A DNA stretch of 64,000 nt from Thalassospira indica (GTDB lineage: Bacteria > Pseudomonadota > Alphaproteobacteria > Rhodospirillales > Thalassospiraceae). The notes below the pieces were generated by a model. The model saw only the letters and a program-made list of their open reading frames with translations. It did no database searches and was not told where the DNA came from. Location: the NCBI RefSeq assembly GCF_003403095.1, contig NZ_CP031555.1, forward strand, positions 3,278,501 to 3,342,500, written 5' to 3'. Made by a program: the position numbers and the translations under genes. Below, piece after piece: positions 63,518 through 64,000 of the stretch (its first letter is position 1; each line of letters starts with the position of its first letter).

Positions 63518-64000
63518 ATGAAACCGACCGAAAATCCCCAAAGGAACCTCGCAATAGGACGCCGCAGCTTTCTAAGTGGTGCGGCGGCCCTTGGTGTTGG
63601 TGCCGGATTGGCCGCACCCGCCATTGCCGCCGACACCACCACGGCAGCCAAATCGTCCATTGCCTTGCGAGACCGGGACCTGCCCTTTATCGCCACCGAA
63701 GAGACCTATACCACCGACGAACTGATCGCGCTGAACGCGATTAACGATGATCACGTAGAATACCTCAAGGAAACCGGCCTTGCCGAACTCGGCCCCGGCC
63801 GCATCGGGGACATGGATCAGGCAGGGATCAATGTTCAGATCCTCTCCGCACATACACCAGGTGTGCAGGATCTCGCGGGTCAGGAAGGCATCGATTTTGC
63901 CTATCGCCTCAACAAGATGATTGCCACAGGCCCAATGGTCACCTATCCGGGGCGGTTCCAGGCCTATGCAACCCTGCCGCTACAGGACCCGGCGGCATCA
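63518..64000 (+). CDS. Tat-exported amidohydrolase (ACMSD/decarboxylase-like), truncated at window edge
   Basis: Open to the right edge (161 codons visible). The N-terminus has a twin-arginine leader (GRRSFLSGAAALGVGAGLAA PAIAA), which exports a folded, probably metal-bearing enzyme. The mature part begins FIATEETYTTDELIALNAIN and contains GRIGDMDQAGINVQILSAHT and GRFQAYATLPLQD, segments typical of amidohydrolase-2 (ACMSD / gamma-resorcylate decarboxylase-like) proteins. The metal-binding His residues lie beyond the window, so the reaction cannot be fixed. Confidence 0.82.
   Translation, partial: MKPTENPQRNLAIGRRSFLSGAAALGVGAGLAAPAIAADTTTAAKSSIALRDRDLPFIATEETYTTDELIALNAINDDHVEYLKETGLAELGPGRIGDMDQAGINVQILSAHTPGVQDLAGQEGIDFAYRLNKMIATGPMVTYPGRFQAYATLPLQDPAAS

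Overview
The window reads as chromosomal DNA of a free-living, probably marine alphaproteobacterium of the Rhodospirillales; gene content and protein style (fused two-domain ABC permease, CysD plus CysNC, CioAB with DUF2474, GlpD, long AsnB) recall Thalassospira, but that name is an inference. Most of the window is moderately GC-rich; two stretches (about 6.9-7.7 kb and 55.7-61.5 kb) are visibly AT-richer and look acquired.

Layout. 1-6.9 kb: an operon for a binding-protein ABC importer with three hydrolases (HAD, histidine phosphatase, metallo-beta-lactamase fold), divergent from a DeoR-type regulator; each gene start carries the same 12-base operator-like word in opposite orientation. 6.9-8.7 kb: an AT-rich orphan gene, a class II glutamine amidotransferase and tRNA-Thr(CGT). 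8.8-16.7 kb: a reb (R-body, refractile body) locus with nine Reb-type genes, two uncharacterised low-complexity proteins and a dedicated ECF-like sigma factor. 16.7-32.2 kb: adenylate/guanylate cyclase, a two-component system with a divergent His-rich exported protein, GNAT, Na/phosphate transporter, glpD, asnB, and an AcoR-like sigma-54 activator facing an aldehyde dehydrogenase/DUF779 pair. 32.3-43.4 kb: YeiH-type transporter with LysR regulator, CioAB oxidase with a 40-residue DUF2474 protein, aminotransferase, cysD-cysNC. 43.4-55.6 kb: Bax-like protein, CDP-alcohol transferase, LIV-type lipoprotein, GIY-YIG, SDR, inverse autotransporter, dgoA/dgoK, CDF transporter, katG. 55.7-61.2 kb: a small defence island with a PIN-domain gene broken by an IS3-family element and a SPARTA pair (TIR-APAZ plus short Argonaute). 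61.5-64 kb: membrane ClpP-like protein, ICMT-like methyltransferase, and the start of a Tat-exported amidohydrolase.

The most notable result is in the reb locus. Seven copies of one bipartite sequence, (T/G/A)TCACA(A/T) then exactly 14 bases then CGTC, sit upstream of every transcription unit there, including the sigma gene itself. This looks like the autoregulated promoter of the locus-encoded sigma factor and ties the two unknown proteins to R-body production. One Reb gene also carries a canonical -1 slippery heptamer joining it to an 86-residue tail whose stop overlaps the next reb start. In the defence island, removing the IS3 element and one copy of its 3-bp target duplication restores a continuous 383-residue PIN-family reading frame.
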